IMG/VR virus record: IMGVR_UViG_3300042987_002408 | Span: 1-27,724 of that record | DNA length: 27,724 bases | Reading direction: 5' to 3' (one strand) | DNA from: a virus | Shown here: positions 15,927 through 24,984 of the stretch, piece after piece | Numbering within the stretch: position 1 is the first letter of the stretch | Layout of the letters: each line of letters begins with the position of its first letter | The notes under the pieces: model-generated | The model's database searches: none | What the model was told of the DNA's origin: nothing | What the model saw: only the letters and a program-made list of their open reading frames with translations | Made by a program: the position numbers and the translations under genes

Positions 15927-18900
15927 TCAGTTTCTTATACCAGCTAATGAACCGCCAAAACGTTTTTCTTTTCTAATAGTATCAAGAACAACCTCATAAA
16001 CTTTACTATTTAAATTTTGTGATAACTCAACATCTTGTTGTGCATAACTTGTGCTATTAGCTCCAATTTCAATCTTACCATCTCTTTGTACAGTAGTATT
16101 AAAATTAAATGAATTACTAGCATTAGTATTATTATTAATTGTGCTATTATTTCCAATTGCACCACCATAACCAACTCCAGATGAAGCGCCACCTATTGCA
16201 TAACGTTTAACTATTGGATTATCAACCAATCCACCAGTAGCATAAGTTGGAACAGTATCTGATAAACGAGAACCAATTAAACCACCAATTTGACGACGAC
16301 CAAATCTTGGTTTAGGAGTCGCAAAAACAGCTTGATTTTGTACTATTGCTAATCCTTCTGGGCTAAGTCCAGCGTCTCCACTAGCTGCAATTTCTAATTG
16401 CCCAGCAGGTGTTGCTGCATATCCTCCTTCTGGCAATTTAGTAGGTTGATTAAATTTATTGATTCCAGCAGATATACCTAAGCTTACAGCCGCACCAGCT
16501 AATGATCCAATCAAACCAGCCATTTGTTGTCTTTGCGCTCTTTTCTTTTGTCTAGCTGCTTCTATTTCTGCTCTTCTTTGATCTCTCAATTCATTATATA
16601 GTTTACTTTCTTCTAAACCAAAACTAGTCATATTAGACTCCATAGAAGAAATATCATCAAAATTACTCGTAAAAGTTCCTCCCGCAGCAAAACGAGGAGC
16701 CATACTAAAATTTAATTTATCAATTTCAGCGGGACCACCCATCGCCATTACTGCATTTCTATTTAATACATATTCACCATTCTCTAGCAATGCTGGATAT
16801 TTATCTCCAGAACCAGTTCCAGAAATATACATACCAGATTGAGCGCGAATGTATCCTCCTTTTTGTTTCAAACCTCCAGCGGCTGCTGCATTACTTATTC
16901 CTGGGATATTCATGCCAAAACTTCCTAACAATCCATATATTGCACTTCTCATCATAATCGTACTCATTTCATCAAGAAATTTTGAAGCTATCCCCATCAA
17001 AGCTTCTCCTAAATTATTTGATTCGCGAATTGCTGCTTTTATTCCGTCTACCAAACCATCACCAAACATTTTAGGCAGATCTCTTCCTAAAGTATTTATT
17101 AGCTCTTCACTTTGACCTCTTAAACTAGCCACACCAATAACAAAGTTGCCACCGAATGTAGATTGCATTCTCTTGTATTCATCAGTATTTTTCTTAATTC
17201 GATCTCCAATATCTCTTTGTACTACTAAAATATCTTTTTCTTTTATTAATCTATTTTGTAAAGCTTTAGTGTCTTCAGCTATTTTATCTGATTCTTTAGT
17301 TTTAGATACTAAAGCTCTGTTTCTAATAGTTTCAAGTTGTTGATAAATACTTAATGTTTGTTGATCTTGCATTAATTTGGCAGCTTCACTTTGTGAAACT
17401 CCAAGTTGTGCAGCTCTTGATTCAAAATTACTAGTTATATCTGAAATTTGTTGTTGAGTCAATTGATTTTTAGGATCAACATTAAGCAAATCTTTTTTGT
17501 ATTCAGAGAAATCATATCCTCCTAAAGAACCTGGTCTTTGCTGCTGTAATTGCTGATAAGCTTTAAAAGCAGAAGTTTGCTCTGGAGAATAAGATTTAAG
17601 TTGCGCTATTTGTTCTTTTTGTTGTATAGCTAAAGCGCGATCAGCTGCCGTAGTGGAGATGCTTGATACTCTAATATCAGCTATATCTTTAGCTTTTGAT
17701 AGTTGTTCATTACTCATTCCTATATAAGGATTTTTTTTCATTTCTTCATATGATCCACCCATTTGCTCTTTTAATATATTATTAGTTAATTCAAAAACAG
17801 CATTTGTTAAATTTTGTAAAGCAGTTGTATTAGCTTCTCTTGTTGCAATTTCTATTGCTGCTTGTTGTATTTGATCATTTAAAGTCGCGTCTTCGACTTT
17901 ACGTCTTTCTTGTATTGCTTGATTTTCTAATCTGATTGTTTCTTCTGTATTCGAACGAATGCCTTGACCCAAGATTCTAAAAGGATCTTGGACTCTAGCT
18001 TCAGTTAATTGAGCTTGAGCGCTGCCTCTAGCCGCACTAATTGCAGATCTAACTTGCAATTCATCAACTAATTCTCGCATAGCTCGCAAACGCAAAAGAA
18101 TGCCTTTATCAACTTCTGCTTTTTTAACTGCTAAATCTGTTTCTGCTTTTAATCTTGCAGCTTCAAATGAAGATCTAATACGATTTTCTTCTTCTAAATA
18201 TTTTTGATTAGCATCGAATTTAATTTTTTCTTGTTTTGCTGTTTCTGCTGCATATTCAATAGATTTTTGAGCATTAATATTTGTTAAAAATTCAGCGCTC
18301 TTTGACAAAGAATTTACTGCTTGAATGGCTGTATAAATTTTTTTAGCTGCTTCTTCAGCATTATCCCCTAAATTTTTAGATTTCTCTGTTAATGTTTTTA
18401 GAGCAGACTCTCTTCCACCTGCGCTTGTTAAATCTAATTTTTCTAAACCTTGTATACCAGATTCTTCAATCGTTTGTTTTGCTTGTTTTAAATTTTGTTG
18501 ATTCAAATCGTTAAGCACACTTGTTAAATCAAAACTATAATCTCCTTTTTGAATTTGTGGTAATAATTGTGTTTCAAAATACTGAGCATTTTGTTGAGAT
18601 TGTAGTATACTAGATTTAAAAGTATCTGTTAATTTGGATGCGTTTTTCTCTAAGAAGTCATTCTTTGCTTTTTCTTGATCTATTTGAAATTTATTATTGT
18701 TTAATTGTATTTTATTTAAACCTTCGGTATATTTTCTTGTAGCAACTTGAGGGGCCATTTGTAATTTGCTAAATTCATCTAACGTATCAGATAAGAAAGA
18801 ATCTAGAAAACTATTGAAACCTGTAGAAAATTCTAGTATTGTATTTTGAATTTTGTTTTCACCAGTTGCGGAGATGAATCGTTTTTCAAGATCAAAATTT

Positions 18901-21900
18901 TGTTTTTGTAAATTATTAGCTATTCTTTCAAAAATTGCTGAATAAGATTCAGTAGCTACTTTATTAAAATTAGCAAATTTTTCAGAAATATCAGAAATAG
19001 AAACACTTTTTTCTAATTCTTTTATAAACTCTTCTGGATTTTTGAGAAAATTCTCATAAGCGATTCTTACTTTATCGCTTCTATCTTTTGTATTTTGAGG
19101 AATAATTGATTCAATGAAATTTCTAATAACTTCATTGTAAGCCTGTATTCCTTTGTCTGATGCGCTAACAGGACTAGTTATGCGCCTTTCTGGTAAATCA
19201 GCAATAATTTCTTCTTGTTTTGTTTTCGCTGTTTTTCTTGCTTTTTCCGCTTCTTGTAAAGTCTTTTTAAAATCATCAATGAATTTTTTACTTTCTGATT
19301 TTCCTAGTCCCACTGATAAAGCAGAAGCTCTCTCTTGCGGTGTTAAATTTTGTCCAAATAATCCAGTTTGTTTTGCAGATTCTTTGCTAACTTGATTAGT
19401 ATATTCTTGTAATTGTCTTGTCATTATCGCAACATCACCACCTGCTGCTAAGAACATTTCTTGCAATTTAGTGTCTTTTATTTGAGAAAAATTATTAGCT
19501 AAATTTTTAGTGGCAGTTTCTATTTCTGTTGAAGAAGCTCCTTTAGCAACCATATCCGTCAAAGATTTTTGAGCTTCTACATATGAAGACGCGGCAGATA
19601 TATTAGCTTGTGCTTTTTGAGTTTGTTCTTGATTCAATTCCATCAAATCTTCTGCGGTTAATTTGGCTGCATCTAAAGCAGCAGTTAAACCAATTAATCC
19701 TCCTATAGCTGCACCAAAAGCGGCTCCCAATCCTGGAATAATTCTATTTCCTATATCTGCACCAGTTGTTAAAGCTGTCACTCCAGTGCTTAAACCTGAC
19801 TGCAACATTCTTTCATTTTCAGTCATGTCTATTCTTTTTTTATTTCCAACAATAAAAGATTCTAGTTGTCCCGCAATCATAGGTCCAAGTAATCCAATAT
19901 TATCGAATGCAGCAGATAAACTTTTGTTAAATCGAGCAAATCTACTTGTATTTTGAGAAGTATTCGAAACTGTTTGTTGAGCCGCTTGTCTTTCAGCTTT
20001 AGCGTGTTCAATAGCAGCTTTTCTTACTTCATTAAAACTTTGTTGATTTAAATTAAATTGTGGAAGCAACTTAGTTAAAGCATCACTTATCTGTTTATTA
20101 GTTGTCGTATTTAAATCAATACTCTTTATATAATCATTTACTGCTTTATTTATTTTGTTATAACTTACCGCTCCTCCACCAACTGATGCGCTGCGCTGTA
20201 AAGGAGTTCCTCTAATATCAAAATCAGCAAAATTAGGAATAAATCCCTTACTCATTAAACCAGCAGCTTTTTGTCCTCTCATTGAATCGCTCAAAGCATT
20301 ACTTAAACCACCATGATCAGCAATCGCGGAACTAAATGTTGGTTGACTGCTATTTCTAATGTGTGGGAAAGGTTTTGTATCGAAGATAGCTTTATTGCCG
20401 CTCATGCTTTCTTCTAAGCCCATTACTGCTTGTTTATAAGCAAAATTGGGTATGAAGCCTAAAGCAGATTTAAGACTACCAATTTCTTGATGAGAAAACG
20501 TTCCATCTTCATTTAACAACATTCTCAAAATTCTTGCTTGAGGATTATTTTTTGCAAATTCACGAACAGCTTTTGTAAATCCACGAATACCTTTATTACC
20601 ACCTTGTAAACCAGTTCTGCCGGGAATATTAAGATCTCCTTGAGCAACTCTTTTTTCTCTAGCAGATTTAATTGTACTTCTTGAACCAATTAAAATATCG
20701 ATCATGTTTGATTTACCTATGATCTTTTTAATATTTTCAGCAGAAACTACATCTTTTTGAGGCACTTCAAATCCTGCTCTATCAAATACATAACTACTAT
20801 ATTTATTAAAATCAGTACCAGTCATTATCTCGCCACCATATTGACTAACGGCGCGAGTTGTTTTTCCTGAACCTGCGGGACCGATTATTGAGCTAATTGG
20901 TTTATTAGTATCAGCTAAAAATTGTAATGCTTGTTTATATGCTGCGCCTTTTAAAGAATCGCCAGTTAATACTCCAACATCAGCTAAATTAGGAATAAAA
21001 CCTGATGCTGAATTCAAAATCATTTTCTTACTTGCAGCATTATATGTCCAACGCCCCATCTTATCGTACATGGCTTTATTATTTTTATAATCGCCATAGA
21101 AAATTCCTTGTTCTTTGTATTTTTTCAATTTCTCTATTTCGCCAAGATTTTGAAGATTAGAAACACCAGCCAAATCAGATCTTAAAGCCGCATAATTTGC
21201 GCCTCTCACACCTTCAGCACCTTGACGATAATCACTTAATTTAACCCTTGTTCCAATGTATTGATTTTTAGCAAGCCAATCATTATAAGCTTTTTTCAAT
21301 AAAGCTGTCTTGGGTCTAATTTTTTCTTTATCTTCATATTTACCACTTTCAGAAAGTGATTTCAAATATTCCCAAGCAGATTTAGTTTCTGGATTACTAG
21401 ACCAAAAAACTCCTAAAACATCTGAGAGTCGATCATAGTTAATTCTCTTCATTCTTCCAGAAACTTGACCAGTATATACTGAATTTGGATTAAAGACGTA
21501 TCTTGAATTTCCAAATGCTTCGCTCATCATTCCTCTTTCCATACCAAGCGACTTTGTTTTTCCTCCGCTTGATAATCTTAAAGCCGCAACTCTAGCAGAA
21601 AATTCAGCATAAGCATTAACATCATCTGTTAATCTAGGATTTATATAAGAAGTATCAGGTATAAAAACATTATTGCCTAATATGGACATTACCATATTAT
21701 TCAACTGCTCTTTTAATTGATATCCATATGATTTAAAACCGGGTTGTCTATATACAGTACCACTTAATCCTGTTCCTTCTTCTCCAGAAAATACATTACC
21801 AAAACCCGTTTTTGTTCTAAAAAATTTAGTGCTAATTTTTTTTCCTTCAAAATTAGGAATGAAACCACTTGCAGCAGCCATTGCTAAAAACGCAGGATTT

Positions 21901-24900
21901 TTTACATAATTATTTAATAAGCTATCTGTTTCTGCGGACAATGCTTCTACAAGACTAGGGCTATTCTTCAACATTTGAGAATAACTTGTTCCAGCTAATT
22001 CAAGAAAGTTTTTACCAAACTGAGATGGCAATTGACTTTCATGACCAGTTTCATTGAAAGCCATGATAGATTCTTTTATTTTAGCCGCTTTTTCAGGGTC
22101 AGTTTTAACAACTCTATTAAATTTATCATTCAAATGTTTAGTAACTGATCCGCTTGATAAATTTTTTTTCGGAAAACCTTTGAAATCAAAAGCAACGATT
22201 CCTTCTTTTTGTAAAAGAGCTTCGTCAAATGCAGTTTGACTAGATATTGCTTTAGGTTGTAATGCGCTACCTCTAACAAATTCACCAAATATATTTGATT
22301 TATTTATTAATTGTAATGCTTTTCTACTAAAAGTTTCATACAATGGGCCAAAAATATTACTATCTCCTTTCTCATCTGCGCCTTCAGCAGTGCTTCTAAA
22401 ATTAACTTGTCTAAAAGTATCTATGTCACTTGCTTTAGATATTCCTAAAGCAGGTTGAATAGTATCAAAAGCAGGATTACCAAATTTTTTAAACCAAGGA
22501 ATTCTTATCGCACTTGTAGGAGGAGCAAAATTAGGAATAAAACCACCACTTAAATTTACTCTATCTTTATAGTAATGAAGAAGAATTTTTTGATTCATTG
22601 CTTTCTGCATTTCTTCACGACTTAAACCTTTTAAGAATTCACTTTTAGAATCAGAAGATAAACTAGAAATTTTTGTTTTATTTAAAAACTCGTCATCTTG
22701 ACCTTTTCCTATGATTTCTGTAAAATCTGGAACGAAAACAAATTCATTACCATTAAACCAAAAATCTTCATTGGAATGTTGCAATAAATTTTTATATGTT
22801 AATTTAGAATGTCTAATAATTTTACCTGCAATTTGTGGGTTCGTGTGTCCAAGACCGCTATGAGCATCCGCAAAAGTTCCTGAATCATAATATCCTTTAT
22901 TGAAACCTAAGCTAGTATCATCTGGTATATTAGGCACTACTTTAAAATCAACCGCACCATTCCAAGATGGAGGTTCTCCAATATACTTACCAACAAGTTT
23001 TTCAAAATCTCTTCCGCGTTCGAGGCTTTGTTTTAATTTAGATTTTTTAGCATCAGCAAAAAAATTAGGAATAAAGCCGCGATACATATATGGATCGACA
23101 CCCGTTCTACTTATAGCGTTTTGTCTATGTGCGCGACCAGCTTTTGATCCAGCGGGAGGATTAATAAAAGGTTGAGCAAAACCGGGAATATATTTAACAT
23201 CTTCCGCTGTATTCATTACCCCACCAACAGGAGATGAAACAACTCTGCCGGGAGTATAACCACCAGCTTGTGCGCCAACAACTTCAGCCATTTTTGTTGC
23301 GTTAGGAATATATCCACCTGCGCGTGTAACTTGTAATCCACCAGAACCTTTAACTCTTACTCCTTGTCCAGCCAATTGAACTGCTAATTGTTTAGCAAGA
23401 GTAGTTTGCATTTGATACTCTGCTGTTTGTTGTCTAGCTAACTGAAGTAATAATTGAGCTTGTGCAGCTTGATTACCCATATTTCCAGCAAGAGCTTGAG
23501 AAACTGGCCCTTGTTGCTGCATGATTTGCAAAATAGATTGTTCAATATTTTTTCTATTTTGTGTTTCAGTTGTTATGCCAGCAATTTGAGGCAGAGCCTG
23601 ACTAAGATAAGTAAAAGAATTTTGTATTAACTTAAAAAGCGTAAAGAAAGCTGCAATAGCGCCGGGACCAGCTATTACATTACGAATACCTTTTAATAAA
23701 CCATTTGCAAAAGTAGAACCAACCCCTTCTCCTTCGAGAACTTCATTCATACTTTCAACAAAAGATTTTAATTGCTCAGCACCATACTTAGCCAATGGTT
23801 CGAATGTTACTTTGCCAATGTTATTTGCTAATTGTTGAGTAGAAGTTGCGGTTTGTTTTAATAAAGCATCAAGAGTTTGATTCAATTTTGCAGTTGCTAC
23901 TTCGGCTTCATTTGTTGCCGCTGCGCCTCTTTGTAAAGCTCCAGCGTATGTACCTTGTGATTTATTTAAATCATTAACAATAGCTTTTAAGATGTTAACT
24001 TGATAAACACCCGCAACTTGTTCTGATAATTGCGCTCTTTGAGCGTCAGCTAAACCTTTATAAGCTCCAGCAAAGTTTTGTAATATTTGGACGGCTGGTA
24101 AAATATTACCTTGAACGTCTCTTACAGAAATATTAAAAGCTTCTAATTGATCTAAAGTATCAGTACGTTGTAAGCGAGTAAAAATTGTTTTTAATGCGTT
24201 ACCAATTACCGCGCCACCTCTTGCTGTACTTTGTTGAGCTGAAGTGACCAATGCGTTCAATTGATCAAGACTAACACCTGCTTCTTGCGCCGCTTGTCCT
24301 GTACGAGACAAAGCTTCGGCCAAATCTCCTGCACCTACAGCATAATCTTGTTCTACAGCAACTAGCTTATTTAAAATTTGAGTGGTAGAAATTCCAGTTG
24401 CAGCGAATCCGTTTACGGTAGATGTCAATGCATCAACAGCATTTGCAGTGCTAATTCCCGCCAATCTTGTTAATGTCAATGCATCTTTTGTTCTTTGAAG
24501 AGTTTCTTCAGCTTTCAAACCTTGACGAGAGAATTCAAGAGCGGCTTTAGAAGCTTCATCGAATGAAGAAGCTGTTAATTTAGTTACATTAAATAAATCT
24601 GTACTAAATTTTTGCAACTGACTTGTAGTTAATCCGAATACGCGATTAATATCTGCAAGATTTTTTTCAACTTCAATTGTTACATTAGCTAATTCCTTGA
24701 AACTGCGAATTACACCTCCAAGAACAGCAGTAGAAGCGCCGAATGCAATAACGCGAGCATTAGAAGCAGCGAGCGCAGCTTCGAAGTCTTTAACATCGCC
24801 AGTGATTCTTCCTAATGGTTGAGAAAAACCTCGTTGATTAATGCTTAGATTAATTTGGTTGTTCTGAGCGAATCTTTGATTATACGCTTGAACACCAGCT

Positions 24901-24956
24901 TGAATAGAAGCTGTTAATGCTGCTTGATTAGCTGCGACATTAATTTGAACTGCCAT
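15927..24956 (-). CDS. Tail tape measure protein with GFIPNF-delimited cargo-like domains
   Basis: A 3009-residue protein that sets tail length and is ejected during infection. Residues about 80-400 match the TP901-type tape measure core (FGASTAVLGGVI, SFDEASKAALEFSRQG, TARGGAVIGNALKTIFTRL). A hydrophobic stretch follows near 430-460. Residues 548-1577 hold eight copies of a GFIPNFA-type peptide separating distinct segments. One contains Walker A GPAGSGKT (1359-1366); two contain DFK signatures (D670 and D924). After 1577 come hydrophobic stretches near 1705-1770, with IIPGLGAAFGAAIGGLIGL, then about 900 residues of charged helix and coiled coil. The C-terminal GDKYPALLENGEYVLNRNAV (2717-2736) is a typical tape-measure ending, followed by a hydrophobic segment, AGLIGSLAGAAVSLGIS. 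The ATG lies 28 bases after the upstream stop, with only a weak AAGAAA-type leader. At about 0.15 nm per residue, even the protein without the cassette implies a long tail. Confidence 0.95.
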   Translation of the reverse strand: MAVQINVAANQAALTASIQAGVQAYNQRFAQNNQINLSINQRGFSQPLGRITGDVKDFEAALAASNARVIAFGASTAVLGGVIRSFKELANVTIEVEKNLADINRVFGLTTSQLQKFSTDLFNVTKLTASSFDEASKAALEFSRQGLKAEETLQRTKDALTLTRLAGISTANAVDALTSTVNGFAATGISTTQILNKLVAVEQDYAVGAGDLAEALSRTGQAAQEAGVSLDQLNALVTSAQQSTARGGAVIGNALKTIFTRLQRTDTLDQLEAFNISVRDVQGNILPAVQILQNFAGAYKGLADAQRAQLSEQVAGVYQVNILKAIVNDLNKSQGTYAGALQRGAAATNEAEVATAKLNQTLDALLKQTATSTQQLANNIGKVTFEPLAKYGAEQLKSFVESMNEVLEGEGVGSTFANGLLKGIRNVIAGPGAIAAFFTLFKLIQNSFTYLSQALPQIAGITTETQNRKNIEQSILQIMQQQGPVSQALAGNMGNQAAQAQLLLQLARQQTAEYQMQTTLAKQLAVQLAGQGVRVKGSGGLQVTRAGGYIPNATKMAEVVGAQAGGYTPGRVVSSPVGGVMNTAEDVKYIPGFAQPFINPPAGSKAGRAHRQNAISRTGVDPYMYRGFIPNFFADAKKSKLKQSLERGRDFEKLVGKYIGEPPSWNGAVDFKVVPNIPDDTSLGFNKGYYDSGTFADAHSGLGHTNPQIAGKIIRHSKLTYKNLLQHSNEDFWFNGNEFVFVPDFTEIIGKGQDDEFLNKTKISSLSSDSKSEFLKGLSREEMQKAMNQKILLHYYKDRVNLSGGFIPNFAPPTSAIRIPWFKKFGNPAFDTIQPALGISKASDIDTFRQVNFRSTAEGADEKGDSNIFGPLYETFSRKALQLINKSNIFGEFVRGSALQPKAISSQTAFDEALLQKEGIVAFDFKGFPKKNLSSGSVTKHLNDKFNRVVKTDPEKAAKIKESIMAFNETGHESQLPSQFGKNFLELAGTSYSQMLKNSPSLVEALSAETDSLLNNYVKNPAFLAMAAASGFIPNFEGKKISTKFFRTKTGFGNVFSGEEGTGLSGTVYRQPGFKSYGYQLKEQLNNMVMSILGNNVFIPDTSYINPRLTDDVNAYAEFSARVAALRLSSGGKTKSLGMERGMMSEAFGNSRYVFNPNSVYTGQVSGRMKRINYDRLSDVLGVFWSSNPETKSAWEYLKSLSESGKYEDKEKIRPKTALLKKAYNDWLAKNQYIGTRVKLSDYRQGAEGVRGANYAALRSDLAGVSNLQNLGEIEKLKKYKEQGIFYGDYKNNKAMYDKMGRWTYNAASKKMILNSASGFIPNLADVGVLTGDSLKGAAYKQALQFLADTNKPISSIIGPAGSGKTTRAVSQYGGEIMTGTDFNKYSSYVFDRAGFEVPQKDVVSAENIKKIIGKSNMIDILIGSRSTIKSAREKRVAQGDLNIPGRTGLQGGNKGIRGFTKAVREFAKNNPQARILRMLLNEDGTFSHQEIGSLKSALGFIPNFAYKQAVMGLEESMSGNKAIFDTKPFPHIRNSSQPTFSSAIADHGGLSNALSDSMRGQKAAGLMSKGFIPNFADFDIRGTPLQRSASVGGGAVSYNKINKAVNDYIKSIDLNTTTNKQISDALTKLLPQFNLNQQSFNEVRKAAIEHAKAERQAAQQTVSNTSQNTSRFARFNKSLSAAFDNIGLLGPMIAGQLESFIVGNKKRIDMTENERMLQSGLSTGVTALTTGADIGNRIIPGLGAAFGAAIGGLIGLTAALDAAKLTAEDLMELNQEQTQKAQANISAASSYVEAQKSLTDMVAKGASSTEIETATKNLANNFSQIKDTKLQEMFLAAGGDVAIMTRQLQEYTNQVSKESAKQTGLFGQNLTPQERASALSVGLGKSESKKFIDDFKKTLQEAEKARKTAKTKQEEIIADLPERRITSPVSASDKGIQAYNEVIRNFIESIIPQNTKDRSDKVRIAYENFLKNPEEFIKELEKSVSISDISEKFANFNKVATESYSAIFERIANNLQKQNFDLEKRFISATGENKIQNTILEFSTGFNSFLDSFLSDTLDEFSKLQMAPQVATRKYTEGLNKIQLNNNKFQIDQEKAKNDFLEKNASKLTDTFKSSILQSQQNAQYFETQLLPQIQKGDYSFDLTSVLNDLNQQNLKQAKQTIEESGIQGLEKLDLTSAGGRESALKTLTEKSKNLGDNAEEAAKKIYTAIQAVNSLSKSAEFLTNINAQKSIEYAAETAKQEKIKFDANQKYLEEENRIRSSFEAARLKAETDLAVKKAEVDKGILLRLRAMRELVDELQVRSAISAARGSAQAQLTEARVQDPFRILGQGIRSNTEETIRLENQAIQERRKVEDATLNDQIQQAAIEIATREANTTALQNLTNAVFELTNNILKEQMGGSYEEMKKNPYIGMSNEQLSKAKDIADIRVSSISTTAADRALAIQQKEQIAQLKSYSPEQTSAFKAYQQLQQQRPGSLGGYDFSEYKKDLLNVDPKNQLTQQQISDITSNFESRAAQLGVSQSEAAKLMQDQQTLSIYQQLETIRNRALVSKTKESDKIAEDTKALQNRLIKEKDILVVQRDIGDRIKKNTDEYKRMQSTFGGNFVIGVASLRGQSEELINTLGRDLPKMFGDGLVDGIKAAIRESNNLGEALMGIASKFLDEMSTIMMRSAIYGLLGSFGMNIPGISNAAAAGGLKQKGGYIRAQSGMYISGTGSGDKYPALLENGEYVLNRNAVMAMGGPAEIDKLNFSMAPRFAAGGTFTSNFDDISSMESNMTSFGLEESKLYNELRDQRRAEIEAARQKKRAQRQQMAGLIGSLAGAAVSLGISAGINKFNQPTKLPEGGYAATPAGQLEIAASGDAGLSPEGLAIVQNQAVFATPKPRFGRRQIGGLIGSRLSDTVPTYATGGLVDNPIVKRYAIGGASSGVGYGGAIGNNSTINNNTNASNSFNFNTTVQRDGKIEIGANSTSYAQQDVELSQNLNSKVYEVVLDTIRKEKRFGGSLAGIRN
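20226..23315 (-). repeat. Dispersed GFIPNFA peptide repeat within the tape measure gene
   Basis: Eight seven-residue copies in frame, with the first base on the minus strand: 23315 (GYIPNAT), 23192 (YIPGFAQ), 23078 (GFIPNFF), 22544 (GFIPNFA), 21866 (GFIPNFE), 21002 (GFIPNLA), 20459 (GFIPNFA) and 20246 (GFIPNFA). Spacing is irregular: about 41, 38, 178, 226, 288, 181 and 71 residues. Several copies also match at DNA level, the plus strand reading gcaaaattaggaataaaacc or a near variant. The sequences between copies do not resemble one another, so this marks module boundaries and is not a simple tandem repeat. Confidence 0.88.
20460..20981 (-). other. P-loop kinase/NTPase-like domain inside the tape measure protein
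   Basis: Residues about 1326-1499 lie between two GFIPNF copies. A hydrophobic strand, SSIIGP, leads into a perfect Walker A motif GPAGSGKT (1359-1366) followed by TRA. Downstream are GTDFNKYSS, a hydrophobic strand MIDILIGS, and an Arg/Lys-rich region STIKSAREKRVAQ. That order resembles P-loop nucleic acid or nucleoside kinases and zeta-toxin-like folds, in which the Arg-rich segment acts as a lid. Substrate and activity are unknown. The Walker A match is direct; the family placement is inference. Confidence 0.55.
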
Positions 24957-24984
24957 ATTTCTTATTTACACGTTAAATTATTAA

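Noticed and set aside
16849-23175. Several plus-strand open frames of 60-100 codons opposite the tape measure gene
   Set aside because: All lie fully inside the 3009-codon tape measure frame, have no ribosome site and read as complements of its Ala/Gln/Lys-rich codons.
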